Shown here piece by piece: positions 1 to 12,109 of a DNA stretch of 64,000 bases. The notes under the pieces were generated by a model. That model was not told the origin of the DNA, did no database searches, and worked only from the letters and a program-made list of their open reading frames with translations. Position 1 is the first letter of the stretch, and every line of letters begins with the position of its first letter. Made by a program: the position numbers and the translations under genes. Source of the stretch: Catonia carolina (Eukaryota; Arthropoda; Insecta; Hemiptera; Achilidae); contig JAQMRL010000014.1 in assembly GCA_035578175.1 (NCBI GenBank), positions 18,588,395 through 18,652,394 on the forward strand, in the 5' to 3' direction.

Positions 1-675
1 ATAGTCTATAGGCAATAAAATTTATACACTTTTGTCGAAAATTGCCATACTAAGTCTGAAATCTTAAAAAAAATCGATTTTTACACGTTTTCGTGCGAAA
101 AAAACATAAATTACTAATTACCGCTAAACTCTGCGTTAAACAAAAAATGATGGAAATAAAGTATTAGGTTTTTAAATTCTCCACAACTTTTATTATACAC
201 ATTTTTGCGCTAAAATGCATATTAAAGCCGCAATCTTAAAGAACAATTTTTTTAAGGGACAACAACCTCTCCAAGAATGTCAGCAGACATGGCACCAACC
301 CAATCTTATAGAGCATAAAAAATGTAGTAAATGAGGCGATTTAAAAAAAAACGTAGCCGTTTTTGAGAAATTCGCAAAAATGTGAAAAATGACACCAATA
401 AACTACTACTTCCAGTTGACCGATTTTGATGAAAATGTTCGTCTCGGGTCCTCTAGTGGTATCTTACATAAGTTTCAAGTTTCAAGTTCAAATGATGTAC
501 CGTTCTCGAGATAGTTTGTTTACACACACACGCACGCGCGCTAATCGCTAAAAACCTTTTTTCTGGTTAAGGGGTCTGAAAACGTGTAGATCCGGTGAAA
601 ACTCGATTTCGAAAAATCGACATGAAAACAGTACATTCCTTCCTATATATTCATATAGGCAAGAGAAAGTAAAAA
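1..675 (-). mobile_element. Family A element, cut by window edge
   Basis: Minus-oriented copy running from the middle of the family to its 5' terminus (GGCAAGAGAAAGT at 658-670). Its microsatellite slot (521-541) is short and reads ACACACACGCACGCGCGC. No coding potential is conserved. Confidence 0.85.
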
Positions 676-754
676 TTGAACCAATCAAAAGTTCTTCCGA
701 AATCTGGTTATAATAAATAATTAACAAACTCATTTTAAAATTATAAAAATAATT

Positions 755-1250
755 TTCTCACAACAGGCAGGTGGAGTGTTAACTTGCTCTCGATCTACCA
801 GTTCCAGAACTAAAAAAATTTATCACATGGTCAATCAATTATAAATGACTGAAGCATTTACGAATAGAAGAGGTACAGATTTAAAATACACTAGTTAGAG
901 TTATCTCCTCTGAGAGTAAAGAATTTCATTATACAGCCAGACCCTGTGGAGAATGAAGTGAAGGTACAATTTGCAGGGTGGAAAAGATAGTTTACGATTA
1001 CCTTCCTCCTCGAGTGGAAAAGTATACTTATCAGGATGTTAGGCCCTCTGAAAAGCATCTACTATCCACCAATCAAACGACACCTCATTACTTCATTCAC
1101 CCAAGGGTCTGGCTGTATAATGGAATTCACTACTCTCAAAGGAGATAACTCTGACTGGTGTATTTTACACCTCTACCTCTTCTGTTCTTTATTTTGAAGA
1201 AAAGAAGAAGTAGAAGTGTAAAATACACTAACCAGAGTTATCTCCTCTAA
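755..1250 (+). repeat. Family C retroposon pieces in inverted arrangement
   Basis: The segment at about 765-1010 is family C in plus orientation (AACAGGCAGGTGGAGTG start, CAGCCAGACCCTGTGG core). The segment at about 1045-1175 repeats the same core on the minus strand, and about 1205-1250 returns to plus. The result is a foldback with roughly 110-bp arms around a short loop. Confidence 0.7.
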
Positions 1251-1335
1251 AAAAATAGAAAAGAATAAGAAAATTGAAATATTCTACTATCGGAAAAATA
1301 AAATAGAAGTGTTCAGAAAGATTTAATAAAGGTTT

Positions 1336-1545
1336 TTTCGGATTAGGTCATCAGCCAAAAGGCTGGTTTGAACCTCTAAACTAAAAAACGAGTGAGATGG
1401 TTTACAATTGCCTTCCTCATTAAAAGAAAAAAAGAAGCTTATCAGCATGCCAGGCCCTCTGAAAATCACAGATTTTTCACTCTGCAAAAACCACCTACAC
1501 TTCATTTACTACAAGGTCTGGCTGTATAATGAAATCTGCAATGTG
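1336..1545 (-). repeat. Family C retroposon fragment (3' half)
   Basis: Minus copy starting at the 3' end of the family (the hairpin region reads CATCAGCCAAAAGGCTGG on the plus strand). It stops at the CAGACC core, where a family A copy begins. Confidence 0.75.
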
Positions 1546-2026
1546 CAATGAAAGGCTGCAATCTTTTAAAAAAACCTTTTTTTTCTACGAGATAACAACG
1601 TCCCAAAGAATTTCAGCAGATACGGCGCCGGCCCAATCTTAAAAAGCATAAAAATTGTTGTATATAAGGCGATTAAAAAAATCATAGAGTCGTTTTTGAG
1701 AAAATCGTAAAAGAGTGAAAAATGACACAAATAACCTACTCCTTACGGTTGACTGATTTTGATGAAAATGTTTGTATCGGGTCCGGTAGTACTAGGTAAC
1801 TCAAGTTTTAAGTTTTAACTTCATACGATGTTCCATTTTCGAGATATTTTGTAAATACACACGCGCGCGCGAGCACACACATACACACACGAGCGCGCGC
1901 GCACACACACACACAGACTAAACGCTAAAAACATGTTTTTTTGGTTCAGGGGTCTGAAAACGTGTATATCCGGTGAAAACTCGATTTTAAAAAATTGGCA
2001 TGAAAACAATACTTTCCTATTATATA

Positions 2027-2946
2027 CGAGGTGTGGCTCTTAAATAACCAGACTGACGTAAAAAAATTTATTTTTATTTTATACATAATCACTCATTGTC
2101 ACCTTCAATATACACTCCTTCTCTATCCCTACAACGAAACAGTGCCGCAAGTCATCTTCTGTCAGCTCCTTCAGGACACTTTCCGCTCGAAAATGTTAGA
2201 AATTAAGCTCGTAAAAATATTTGTACTGACACTTTGTACGAGATTGAAAATGACCCAATTTTTTTGGAAACGATAATAACATGTGATTAAACGTGGTTAT
2301 TTACTTATGATCCGGAAATGAAGCGCCAATCCATGCACTGGAAGACCCGAACTTCACCGAGAGCCAAAAAAAACTCGAATGAGCAAGTCAAAATTTAAAG
2401 CAATGATGACTGTTTTTTTTTATATCCATGGAATTGTGTACCTTCACTGGGTTCCTGAAGGTAAAACAATTGATCAATATTAATACCTTGAGGTACTTTC
2501 TAAACTACGTGAAAGAGTAAGAAAAAACGCCCCGAACTATTGGTAGGAGGACAAATGTCCTCCTGGTTCTCCACCAAGACAATGCGCCAGCTCATTCCGC
2601 GTTATCTGTCAAGAGGTTCCTAGCCAAGTACAACATATCAGTGTTAGAACATCTACCTTATTCACCAGATCTTGCACCATGACTTCTACCTGTTCCCTAA
2701 GGTGAAATCTGCATTAAAAGGGACAAGATTTGAGTCTGTGGAAGCTGTCAAAGAGAAAGCGGCACGTGTCCTGAATGAGGTGACAGAAGATTACTTCAAG
2801 CACTGTTTCCAACTACGGAAAATTCGCATGGAGCGTTGTAGGGATAGAGAAGGAGTGTACATTGAAGGTGACAGTAAGTGATTAATTATAAAAAAACACT
2901 AAAATTTTTTACAACGTTAGTCTCGTTATTTAATAGCCACACCTCG
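2027..2946 (+). mobile_element. Palindromic mariner derivative (3' end at both termini), copy 1
   Basis: Flanked by TA on both sides. Terminal sequences are CGAGGTGTGGC and its complement. The first ~165 bp are the reverse complement of the element's own 3' end: the end of the transposase frame, read backwards, plus the 3' UTR. The rest, in plus orientation, is the catalytic half of a mariner-type transposase. The 5' end and the DNA-binding domain are absent. The left arm is shorter than in the two sister copies, and its junction (near 2190) differs from theirs. Confidence 0.85.
2200..2881 (+). pseudogene. Mariner-type transposase, C-terminal catalytic half (broken)
   Basis: Translated in shifting frames, this gives the catalytic half of a mariner DD34D transposase: a region corresponding to the first Asp (TYDPEMKRQSMHWK follows it), then HWVPEG, then a HQDNAPAH-like segment holding the second Asp, then LFPKVKSALKGTRFESVEAV and the C-terminus VYIEGDSK. 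There is a stop in place of the Glu after the first catalytic Asp (GAT TAA ACG TGG), an insertion around 2540-2570, and a lost base at 2679 in the SPDLAPCDF segment. The enzyme cannot be functional. The two sister copies at 29610 and 53819 match it closely. Confidence 0.8.
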
Positions 2947-2972
2947 TATTCATATAGGCAAGAGAAAGTAAA

Positions 2973-4750
2973 AAAATAATACCCTTCTCTGATACTTTAA
3001 TTTTTAGCTAAGTATGGTTTTCATAAAAAATGTTCAAAACGTAATGGCGATAGCGACAACCGAAAATTTAGAATTCTGTTGAAAATATGTGAGAAGGTTT
3101 GTAGAACGTTGATTAAAATAAACAAGAATTTAATTTTATTGGATAGATTCCAAAAATTTTGGGACGCCCGTTAAATTGGCTAGGGTTATTTGGATAAACA
3201 TTTAGAGCGACGTGTGCTCATCCCTTATTACAGTTTGATATGTTATAGTTGAAAGGGGTTGGGTCAGTGAAATAAACAATGCCTTTCAAAATGTATCCAT
3301 TGCTATCATCCCCTACAATAAACAATATCACCCTCCACATCATCCCTTCGAATTCATTTCGACCGTTTTTCTATGTGCCCATTTGCTTACATTACACAGA
3401 GACCTACTGCTAAATGTGGTATTGGAAAATAACTGATATTTCAAACCAGGCGTTTATTGTTTTGTCATACAAATGCATAATTGCCCAATCGTTAAGTCAT
3501 GTTTCAATTCATTTTACTTTCACGGATGCTATCTATCGTGTAAAGTGTGAAATTATTTCAATGACGTACCATTTTCTATATCCATTTTTCACCCGATCCG
3601 CAAAGTTCATAATAGGGAATTCAATCTGAAGTTAAAACCGCTGGACCGATTTTGATGAAATTTTAAAACTAACATTACCTTTAACCGTTAACTTACGGAG
3701 AGCCCATATATTTTTGTTAGATGACGAGTGCGTAAGTACTCAACAGTTCGTGTAACAGTGAAGGTACACAAACACTAGTAAATATTATAGTTAATTTGTA
3801 GCTGAAAGTTTGGGGAAGAAAGTAAGCTATTCAAAAACACAAACAGGTAGGTAGGACATTTTCTATTAATTTGTGAATGTTGGGATACCACTCAATTCCG
3901 TTCTTTTTTTGAAGAAAACCGTGTAAAGGTCGTATCTAATTCAAAAATAGAGTTATAACCGCATTTGAAAGCTTAAATGGTAAAAATAGGTAATTGTTCA
4001 ATCTTACTTTTACAGCAGTACCGGTTGAATTCAATATGACTTATAAAAGGGAATAAACGCTCCGAAATTCGTAGAGTAGCCTATTTTCAGACATTCTTCA
4101 CGATGGAGTTAAAGTGTTCAAATATTATCTTTTACAATACTTTTGTACATGTCGGTATTCACGAAACTTCGTGCTTTATGTAATAACTGTCATATAAATA
4201 ACTATAGGAATGGATAAATGACATCAGCTCAAAGAGAGAAATATTTTCCACCGGCATTTTACCACAGAATCCATATTCACTTGACTCTTACATATGCTTG
4301 AATAGCCGTATATTGTGGTTAGCGAGGGAGTTTGATACATCAAATTTTTCACTAGACGATTTTCTATAATATCAGAATAAAAAAAATAAAAATAAAAAAA
4401 AAATGTATTGCCAAATTTTGACAAAAACGCGCGACTCTGCATAAATGACAACAAATATTTCGTGAATTCCCTGTAACTGGCGTTAAAAAAAAACCGAGTT
4501 TCATGTTTGTTTTTTTTTAAAAACATCTCTCGTAGTTTTCTTAATGTCTCATAAATATTTCATTTTCCGGATAAAAAATGGCTAAAAGAAGCCAAGTCTA
4601 TCGGCGAGATCTCGGAATTAGTTTTCGACGAGTTAATATTCTAAAACCTGTCAGTCGCAAAAGGATTACCGAATACAGAACGAAGCCCAGTACAGTAATC
4701 ACTCAATTTTTGTAGGGGTTTAGGTTCGCGAACATATTGAAAATGTTTTT
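2973..4750. other. Unassigned intronic sequence
   Basis: Lies in the presumed neuroligin intron. I see no coding homology or known repeat, apart from a short stretch near 3635 (CCGCTGGACCGATTTTGATG) that resembles the CGGTCAACCGG motif inside family A. Confidence 0.5.
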
Positions 4751-4756
4751 ATTTAC

Positions 4757-4835
4757 ATCATTAGCCGAAAGACTGGTTTCGAATTCCAGAGGCGTTTTTC
4801 TAAGTAAAACGAGAAGTAAAGTGGTTTAAGTTTGA
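4757..4835 (-). repeat. Family C retroposon 3'-end fragment
   Basis: Carries the terminal hairpin in reverse (CATTAGCCGAAAGACTGG) and the neighbouring AGTAAAACGAGAAGTAAAG segment only. Confidence 0.6.
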
Positions 4836-4915
4836 TATATTCCCGCAAAAAAAAACGTTTTCCAAAATGCCCTTCCCACTCCACTTAAGTTCCAAGTTTC
4901 AGCTTCTTGTAATTT

Positions 4916-4998
4916 GACTTTCTCTTGCCTATATGAATGTATAACAAGGAAAGTATTGTTTTCATGTTGGTTTTAAAAATCGAGTTTTCACCGGATCT

Positions 4999-5057
<59 letters not shown>

Positions 5058-5500
5058 CGTGAACAGAATATCACAAGAACGGAACATCGTGCAAAGTTAA
5101 AACTTGAAACTTAAAATAGATACTACTACGGACCCGACACGAATATTTTCATCAAAAACGGTCGACCATAAGTAGAAGTTTTTTCGTGTAATTTTTTACT
5201 TATTTGCAATTTTCTCAAAAACGGCTCCTACGATATTTTTAAAAATCGTCTCGTTCACTAAATTTTTTATGCTTTACAAGATAGAGCTAGGCGCCATGCT
5301 GAAATTCTCACAGAGGCTGTTTTCATGTAAAAAATTTGTTTTTCTAAGTTTACGGCTTTAATACGCATTTTAGCGCAAAATGCGTATAATAAGTTGTAGA
5401 TCATGTAAAATCCTACAATTTTTATTTCAAACATTTTTTCGTATAACGCTTAAATTGGCGATTTTCTGTTTTTTTCCTCACGAAACGTGTAACAAAATTT
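4916..5500 (+). mobile_element. Family A element, 3'-truncated
   Basis: Begins with GACTTTCTCTTGCC and has the microsatellite at 5000-5060, with a GCGCGCGCGCGCG core inside TG repeats. It fades out after the CTCACGAAACGTG segment, so the last third is missing. Confidence 0.85.
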
Positions 5501-5529
5501 ATAGGTATTTTATTCACACAAACCAAAAG

Positions 5530-5676
5530 ATAAAATGTTTTTTGTTCTTAGTTCAGGGAGAATGAAAACGTGTAATTCCAATGCAAACTCGATTTAGAAA
5601 AAATTACACATGTGAACAAGAATAGGCTACCCCCCCCCCCCGCTACATTTAATAAAGGACAAGAGAAAATAAAAAT
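5530..5676 (-). mobile_element. Family A 5'-terminal fragment
   Basis: A degenerate minus piece ending GGACAAGAGAAAAT, opposite in orientation to the copy just before it. A C homopolymer (5630-5641) sits inside it. Confidence 0.6.
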
Positions 5677-6147
5677 TGACAAAATAAAATCGATCCTTCC
5701 AAAAATCGGACGTAAAAACAATCGGCATTTAGGAGAAATTCCACTGAATTTCATTTCCATTTTTGACTATACTTCAACAAACCGCTTCCCAAAACACACA
5801 AGATTAGTTTTTCTTTAATACAAAAAACGTATAACTGTGCAAAATATAATTTCGGAAAGTCTTGTCTGGAAAACCTTTTTTAAGGAAAATATAATACAAG
5901 TCCAATATTTATAAATTCACATAAAACTGTAAAGAAAGTTATCTCTTGCTACAGAAAAGTGTGCTAAAAGAAATATTTGCAAATAAATGAGTTTTCCTTT
6001 TTTATGCTAAAAAGGCTATAGGGCGAAGAAATTCGAAACGAAAGTAAAGTTTCTGAGAAACAACTTTCTTTGTAGAAAGATAATATTTTACTTGTTTCTT
6101 GATATTTTACTTTCTCTCGCTTACACATGTTATAAAGAGTGATAAAA

Positions 6148-7103
6148 TCTTGCATGAAACACTCACACGACTTTATCTTGCCAATGCAACAATTAACAGT
6201 ATACCCTAACATTAGTAATAAAACATTAGAAATAAACAAAAAATTAACTTCAAAAAACATAACCTTATTTTAATCATGAGTGATTATCAATCATGATTGA
6301 TGCAAAATGAAAATCAACCTCAAATTGGCTTAAAATTACGGAAAATCACTCCACGCTGCACATGGCTCTGTAGAGAAAAATGCTCTCAATAAAACAAAAT
6401 TTCCTATAAATTTGATTATATAGCTACACTTTTGTCGCAAAATGCATACTAAGGCTGAAATCTCAAAAAGTCGATTTTTTACAGATTTTCATGAAAGAAA
6501 AAACAGAAAATCACTAGTTACCGTTAAACTAAGCGTTATACAAATAAACGTTTGAAATAAAAATTTTAGATTTTTAAATTGTCTAAAACGTTGATTTATT
6601 ACATTTTTGCACTAAAATCCATATTAAAGCCGCAATTTAAAAAAAAAACAACTTTTTACGAGAAAACTCCCTTATTAAGAATTTCAGCTGACATGGTGCC
6701 TACCCTATCTTGTAGAGCAAAAAAAAATTAGTAAAAGAGACAAATTTAAAAAAATCGTAATAGCCTACCCGTTTTTGAAAAAATCGGAAAAAAGTGAAAA
6801 TTACACGGATAAACTAGGTACTACTTCCGGTTGACCGATTTTGATGAAAATGTTCATGTCGGGTACGTTAGTAGTACCTAACTTAAGTTTAAAGTTTCAA
6901 GTTCGTACGATGTTCCGTTCTTAAAAAAATTTACACACGCTCACACACACACACACACTCACACAGACCAATCGCTAAGAACTTGTTTTTTGAAACCAGG
7001 GGGTCTAAAATTGTGTAGATCCGGTGAAAACGCGATTTCGAAAAATTGACATGAAAACAATACATCTCTTCCGTTAATATTGATATAGGCAAGAGAAAGT
7101 ATA
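6148..7103 (-). mobile_element. Family A element, near full length
   Basis: Runs from the 3' hairpin (TTGCATGAAACACTCACACG on the plus strand) to the 5' terminus GGCAAGAGAAAGT. The microsatellite is at 6932-6966. Confidence 0.88.
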
Positions 7104-7574
7104 GAAAGGAGTATAAATGGCTGAATTCCCAAAAATAGGCAAGTGGGTGTTAATTATTTACACTGGATCAGCTAGTTTCAGGGTTACATAAAATAGTTCA
7201 GTTTCTTATCACACGTGTATCCGTTCAATGGTTTTATTTATTTAAACGTCGCCAAATGTACTATTTACGTGTACTGAAAGTACACATCACCAATTTTAAA
7301 GACAACCTTTTAAGGAGAAAAGTACGTGGGCGTGGAGCGTACGTGCTGTTACAATTATTTAAAACGTAACATAATTACCTGGAATAATAAATCAGCAACT
7401 CTTGGTTTGAACTAATCTATCAAAGACGCTTGTTTTCAATTAACTGTTTACTTTAACCTTAAAATCTGTTTGAACACATCGAGGAAATTAGTTAAGGCAA
7501 CTTAGATCCACAAACCGACCGAAGAAAAGCTCAATATTGATGTGTTACATACAAAAACTTATTAATTCTATTAT
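7104..7574. other. Unassigned intronic sequence
   Basis: No coding signal or repeat recognised. Confidence 0.4.
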
Positions 7575-7575
7575 A

Positions 7576-8129
7576 TAGGGTGATTCAAAACTATACGGCA
7601 AACTCTTGGGATCTCATTCTATAGCTAAATATAAGAAAAAAAGTTCATATAAACATATGCCTGAAAACGCTTAGTTAGCGACCTACGGCTAGCGAAAAAT
7701 TTCACCTAGAACTTTGTACCCTCGGTGAAGTAAGGCCGTATAAAAATGTTAAAGGTAGTTACAAAGATACAAATACGATTGTTTCTTATGTTTTTTAATC
7801 TGAAAAATTGAATAAAATTGGTTCCAGAGCTGTAAATGCTAATACCTTCAGAGATATCTTACATAAAACACAGGAATTGGTGCAAAGAAATAACACATTT
7901 TTGTGTTTAACGTAAGATTACTTCCATAAATGGTAAATAAAGGTGTATTTTTTCTTAAATAATTTAATTTATTACAGAGTACAGAGTTCTAGGTAAAATT
8001 TTTCGCTAGCCGTAACTCGCTAACTAAGCGTTTTCAGGCATATGTTTATATGAACTTCTTTTCTTATTTTTAGCTATAGAATGAGATCCCAAGAGATTGC
8101 CGTTAGTCTTTTAGTTTTGAATCACCCTG
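7576..8129. mobile_element. MITE with ~155-bp terminal inverted repeats
   Basis: The ends are TAGGGTGATTCAAAACT and its complement (CAGGGTG on the right), flanked by TA on both sides. The two terminal blocks, about 7576-7735 and 7975-8129, are reverse complements with few mismatches by eye. The inner ~240 bp has no reading frame. The TA target and the CAGGGTG end suggest Tc1/mariner-superfamily mobilisation. The parent element is not in the window. Confidence 0.75.
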
Positions 8130-8317
8130 TATAACAAAATAAATTAACTATAATATACCACTCACAACAGATAATCTCTCATATCCCTTCTTGTTGCGCT
8201 TTGTTTATATTTAAGAACAGGTAAAGTGACTTAAAACATGTATTGAAACTATTTTGTTGCATACAAACTCAAGATTCTCTTCAACTTTTTATATCTCATT
8301 ATATCCAAAAAAACGCC

Positions 8318-8706
8318 CATAATAGACAGGTGGATTGTCAAATTATTTACATTCAATCTGTTAGTTGCAGGGCTAAAATAAATAGTTCTGTTTCTTATCA
8401 CATGGTCAGCCAATTAAATGACTGAATCATTTAAGAACAGAAGAGGTAGAGGTGTTAAAAACACAAGTCAGAGTTACCTCCTCTGAAAGTAATGAATTTC
8501 ACTATACAGCCAGACCCTGTGGTGAATGAAGTGAAGGTGTCATTTGCCGAGTGGAAAATATGTGCTTTTCAGAGGGCCCGGCATGCTGATAACCATACTT
8601 TTCCACTCAGTGAGGAAGGCACTGGTAAACCACTTCACTCCTCGTTTTACTTTGTAAAACCTCTGCAGGTTCAAACCAGCCTTTTGGCTGATGATCTGAA
8701 CAACAT
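8318..8706 (+). repeat. Family C retroposon, near full length
   Basis: Runs from ATAGACAGGTGG to the 3' hairpin CAGCCTTTTGGCTG followed by ATGATCTGAACAAC. An open frame of about 100 codons overlaps it but is not shared by the other copies, so I do not call it a gene. Confidence 0.8.
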
Positions 8707-8886
8707 ATCCAATAAAATAAATATTTTTTATCAAAAACAACACAATACAGTATTTTATATCTTTGTTACGCATCGTTGCCAATTTTAAGTAATTTATGCC
8801 AAGAGTTCTTTCAGAATTAAATAAAAATTTTATATAAATTAAAATCAACGATTTAATTAAATAAACAGCATGTGAACATACAACAT

Positions 8887-9892
8887 TATTACTTTCTCTT
8901 GCCCTATAAGAATATATACGAAACGAAAGTAATGTTTTCATGTCGGTTTTTTCAAAATCGAATTTTCTACGGAAAAATACGTTTTCACGACCTCTGACCT
9001 AAAAAAACACATGTATACAGCGATTTGTCTGTGTGTGTGTGTGTGTGCGCGCGCGCGCGTGTATGTGTGTGTGTGCGCGCGCGTGTGTGTGTGTGCGTGT
9101 GTGTGTGTGTGTGAACAAAATATCACCAGAACGAAAAATTGTACGAAGTTTAAACTTGGAATTTAAGTTAGATAACACTAGAGGACGCGACACGAACATT
9201 TTCATCAAAATCGCTCAACCGAAAGTGGTAGTTTTTCGTGTCATTTTTCACTATTTTGCGATATTCTCAAAAACGGCTTCTACGATTTTTTTTTAAATCT
9301 CCTCATTTACTAAACTTTTTTTTGCTCTACAAGTAAAGGTAGGCGCCATGTCTACTAAAAAATCTTGGGGAGGCTGTTTTCTCGTAAAAACTTTTTTTTT
9401 TATTACTGCTTTAATATACATTTTAGCGCAAAACGTATAGACTATAATACAGGTTGTAAAGAATTTATAATTCTACAACAATTAATTCACACAATTTTTT
9501 TGTTTAACGCTTAGTAAAAGTGGTAATTAGCGATTGTCTGTTTCTCTCACGAAAATGTGTAAAACGTCGATTTTTTAAGATTCCAGCTTTAGTATGCATT
9601 TTACGAAAAAAGTGTATATAAACAAATTTATAGAAAAATAAAAGATCTACAGTTTTTATTCAGAGCAAATTTCTCTACAGAGCCTAGTTTAGCGAGAAAG
9701 AGTGATTTTTCGCATTTTTCAGCCAAACTGAGGTTGATTTTTATTTTGTGTTATTCACTCATGATTAAAATACGGTTACGTTTATTGAGATTAATTTTTA
9801 TGTTTATTTCTAATGTTTTCTTACTAGTATTAGGTTATATTGTTAATTATTTGCATTGGCAATATAAAGTTGTGTGAGTGTTTCACACCAGA
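8887..9892 (+). mobile_element. Family A element, full length
   Basis: Starts ACTTTCTCTTGCC and ends with the GTGTGAGTGTTTCACAC hairpin, CAGA and T-run. The microsatellite (9031-9112) alternates TG and CG blocks and differs from other copies only in composition, not in position. Confidence 0.9.
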
Positions 9893-9924
9893 TTTTATTT
9901 TAAGTCACAGTAAAGGTTTATTTC

Positions 9925-10005
9925 GGCTGTCTCTATGGCGTAGTTATGTTATGTTAATTTACCAAGCAGAAGGTCTCGGGTTCGATTCCTGCTTATAAGC
10001 TTTTG
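9925..10005 (+). repeat. tRNA-like SINE head
   Basis: Contains GGTTCGATTCC, a perfect RNA polymerase III B-box, and a weak A-box region (ATGGCGTAGTTATG) about 45 bp upstream. The acceptor stem does not pair, so this is a SINE or tRNA relic, not a tRNA gene. Confidence 0.55.
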
Positions 10006-10592
10006 GTAATTATTACATTGTTTCATACCCTAAAGTAGTCGCTAATAACTAAGTATTTAGTAGTTACTGAAATTGAAACTTATAAATGTTTAATTAGATA
10101 CAAAATCAACTTTGTCGCATGGAGCTTGGAAATTTAGCATTACTAGAAGATTTTCCAAAAAGTCAATGCGGTTTCCTTCGCCATCTATTTGTAAACTTGT
10201 GTGTATATATACGTATATGTGTGTGTGTGTGTTGATAATTACATTTGGTGGAGGATGTTAAATAGAACGAAGAGCGAGGAGGAATTTGCGAATGTATACC
10301 TAATGCAGTGACGCTAGGAATAAATTTCTAGTTGCATAAGCAAAGTGTAATTTGCATAGAATGCGGTGTTGCCTTTTCCGACGCGACGTTCTCTTTTGTA
10401 TATTATTCTAGTCTAAAATTGCATTACTCTACTCTTTGGTACAACAATTACTTTTATCTAATGTAAATTATGGTTATTTTACCCAACATAATTATACACA
10501 CATAGATACAGAAGTATAAAATAGTTCCCCAAGCCAACTTTGATAGCACACTGTACGAGTGATACTAAAATGCACATCTAACTTATATCTAA
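10006..10592. other. Unassigned intronic sequence
   Basis: Holds a short TG microsatellite (10199-10231). No gene or known repeat is seen. Confidence 0.4.
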
Positions 10593-11515
10593 GCACCGGA
10601 TAGGTCTAGTCGGTAAATTTGTTGTCACGAACCAACTGTTAAACAGCTGACTTTCGGAGACGAAGGTTTCTGGTTCAAATACAAGTAAAGGTAGTTACTT
10701 TTATTCGGATTTGAGCATAACAGCTGATTTTTGAGACGAAGGTTCCTGGTTCAAATCCTAGTTAAATCAGTTACTTTTATTCGGATTTGAACATAGCTGA
10801 TTTCGGAGAAGGTTCCTGGTTGAAATCCTATCAAATACTAGTAAAGGTAGTTACTTTTATTCGGATTTCAACATAACAGTTGATTTTAGAGACAAAGGTT
10901 CTTGATTCAAATCCTGGTAAAGGTAGTCACGTTTATTCGGATTTGAACATAACAACTGATTTCAGAAACAAAGGTTCTTGGTTCAAATCCTGGTAAAGGT
11001 AGTCACGTTTATTCGGATTTGAACATAACAACTGATTTCTGAAACAAAGGTCCTGGTTCAAATCCTAGTAAAGGTAGTCACCATTACTCGGATTTGAACA
11101 AAACAGCTGATTTCGGAAACGAAGGTTCCTGGTTCAAATCCTAGTAAAGATACTTTTATTCGGATTTGAACATAAAACAGCTGATTCCGGGTTCAAATCC
11201 TAATAAAGGTAGTAACCTTCTTTTGGATTTGAACATAACTGCTGATTTCGGAGACAAACATTCCTGGTTCAAATCCTAGTAAAGTTAGTTACTTTTACTC
11301 GGATTTGAACATAACAGCTGATTCGGGAGACTAAGATTCCTGGTCAAATCTTAGTACAGTTAGTCACTTTTATTCGGATTTGAACGTATTAGACAGTGGT
11401 TATCTGTGTACTTTATGGTTGGATTTTAATTAGCCATACTCTTTCAGGAAAGGTCAGCCTGCATCTGTACAAGACTACACCTCATTTACTCGTTGATTTA
11501 AACGTAATTAATTAA
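10593..11515 (+). repeat. SINE family B with B-box segment expanded to ~10 tandem units
   Basis: The left end matches the family B head, with an A-box-like TAGGTCTAGTCGG. The right end matches the family B tail (CTGTACAAGACTACACCTCA). Between them the segment that occurs once in ordinary copies is repeated about ten times at roughly 60-85 bp. Each unit reads approximately CAGCTGATTTCGGAGACGAAGG, then TTCCTGGTTCAAATCCTAG, then GGTAGTTACTTTTATTCGG, then ATTTGAACATAA. Most units keep a GGTTCAAATCC B-box match. Unit 8 is shortened. Confidence 0.85.
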
Positions 11516-12109
11516 ACATGAACGGTTGAAGATATTTTACTCAAATTTGGTAAGCATGTAGAAGTACCAATGTTGCTAAGATGAAATTTATCTAATTGCT
11601 TTTAATATGCTAAATTTCAAAATGGTGGACATTCAAACTTTTTAAATCAAAATATCTCAGCTACATCAACCATGATGTTTACTGATTTTACGTTTATTAC
11701 AAAAAAATTACGCATTTTTTGGTGAAAAGAATAACACCTTCTTTGTTCAAATGCAATTACAAATGGCTGAGTTAGAGCGGAAAATGTAATCCAAAATCTT
11801 TTGCCTCCTTTCACCTCTTCAGATAAGCCAGGGCATTTGTGTTAGAAATACTGTACTGTAATTAATTCTGTATAAAAAAATCTGTATAAAAACAAACTCT
11901 TTTTAGAATACAAAAAAATTTTTGAATTTGAATTATGACCTTTTTATTCTAAAGAGAGTTTGTTTTGATAAATTGTGTGAAAATCCATGAAATCATACAA
12001 AACTTACATTTTATTCTACTTTACAGGCTGACTGGTGTGAACAATTTTTTTAAGCTCAGTACATTGTGCCAAACGCTGTGAGGCACATATCAGTATTTCA
12101 TACTCGGTG
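11516..12109. other. Spacer between two inverted SINE-derived arrays
   Basis: AT-rich sequence with no reading frame. It would form the loop if the flanking arrays paired in the neuroligin pre-mRNA. Confidence 0.5.

Larger units (their letters stand above)
1546..2972 (-). mobile_element. Family A element interrupted by a mariner derivative
   Basis: A minus copy that lacks its 3' third. It runs to 2026, is interrupted by the TA-flanked element at 2027-2946, and resumes with its 5' terminus at 2947-2972. The microsatellite at 1858-1918 alternates CGCG and CACA blocks. The nesting shows that the mariner derivative moved after family A inserted. Confidence 0.85.

Noticed and set aside
8492..8788. 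98-codon frame within family C
   Set aside because: Not kept in other family C copies; frame positions change between them.
9033..9296. VCVRARACMCVCAR-type frames over microsatellites on both strands (also 27310-27597, 31262-31550)
   Set aside because: Pure translation of TG/CG repeats.
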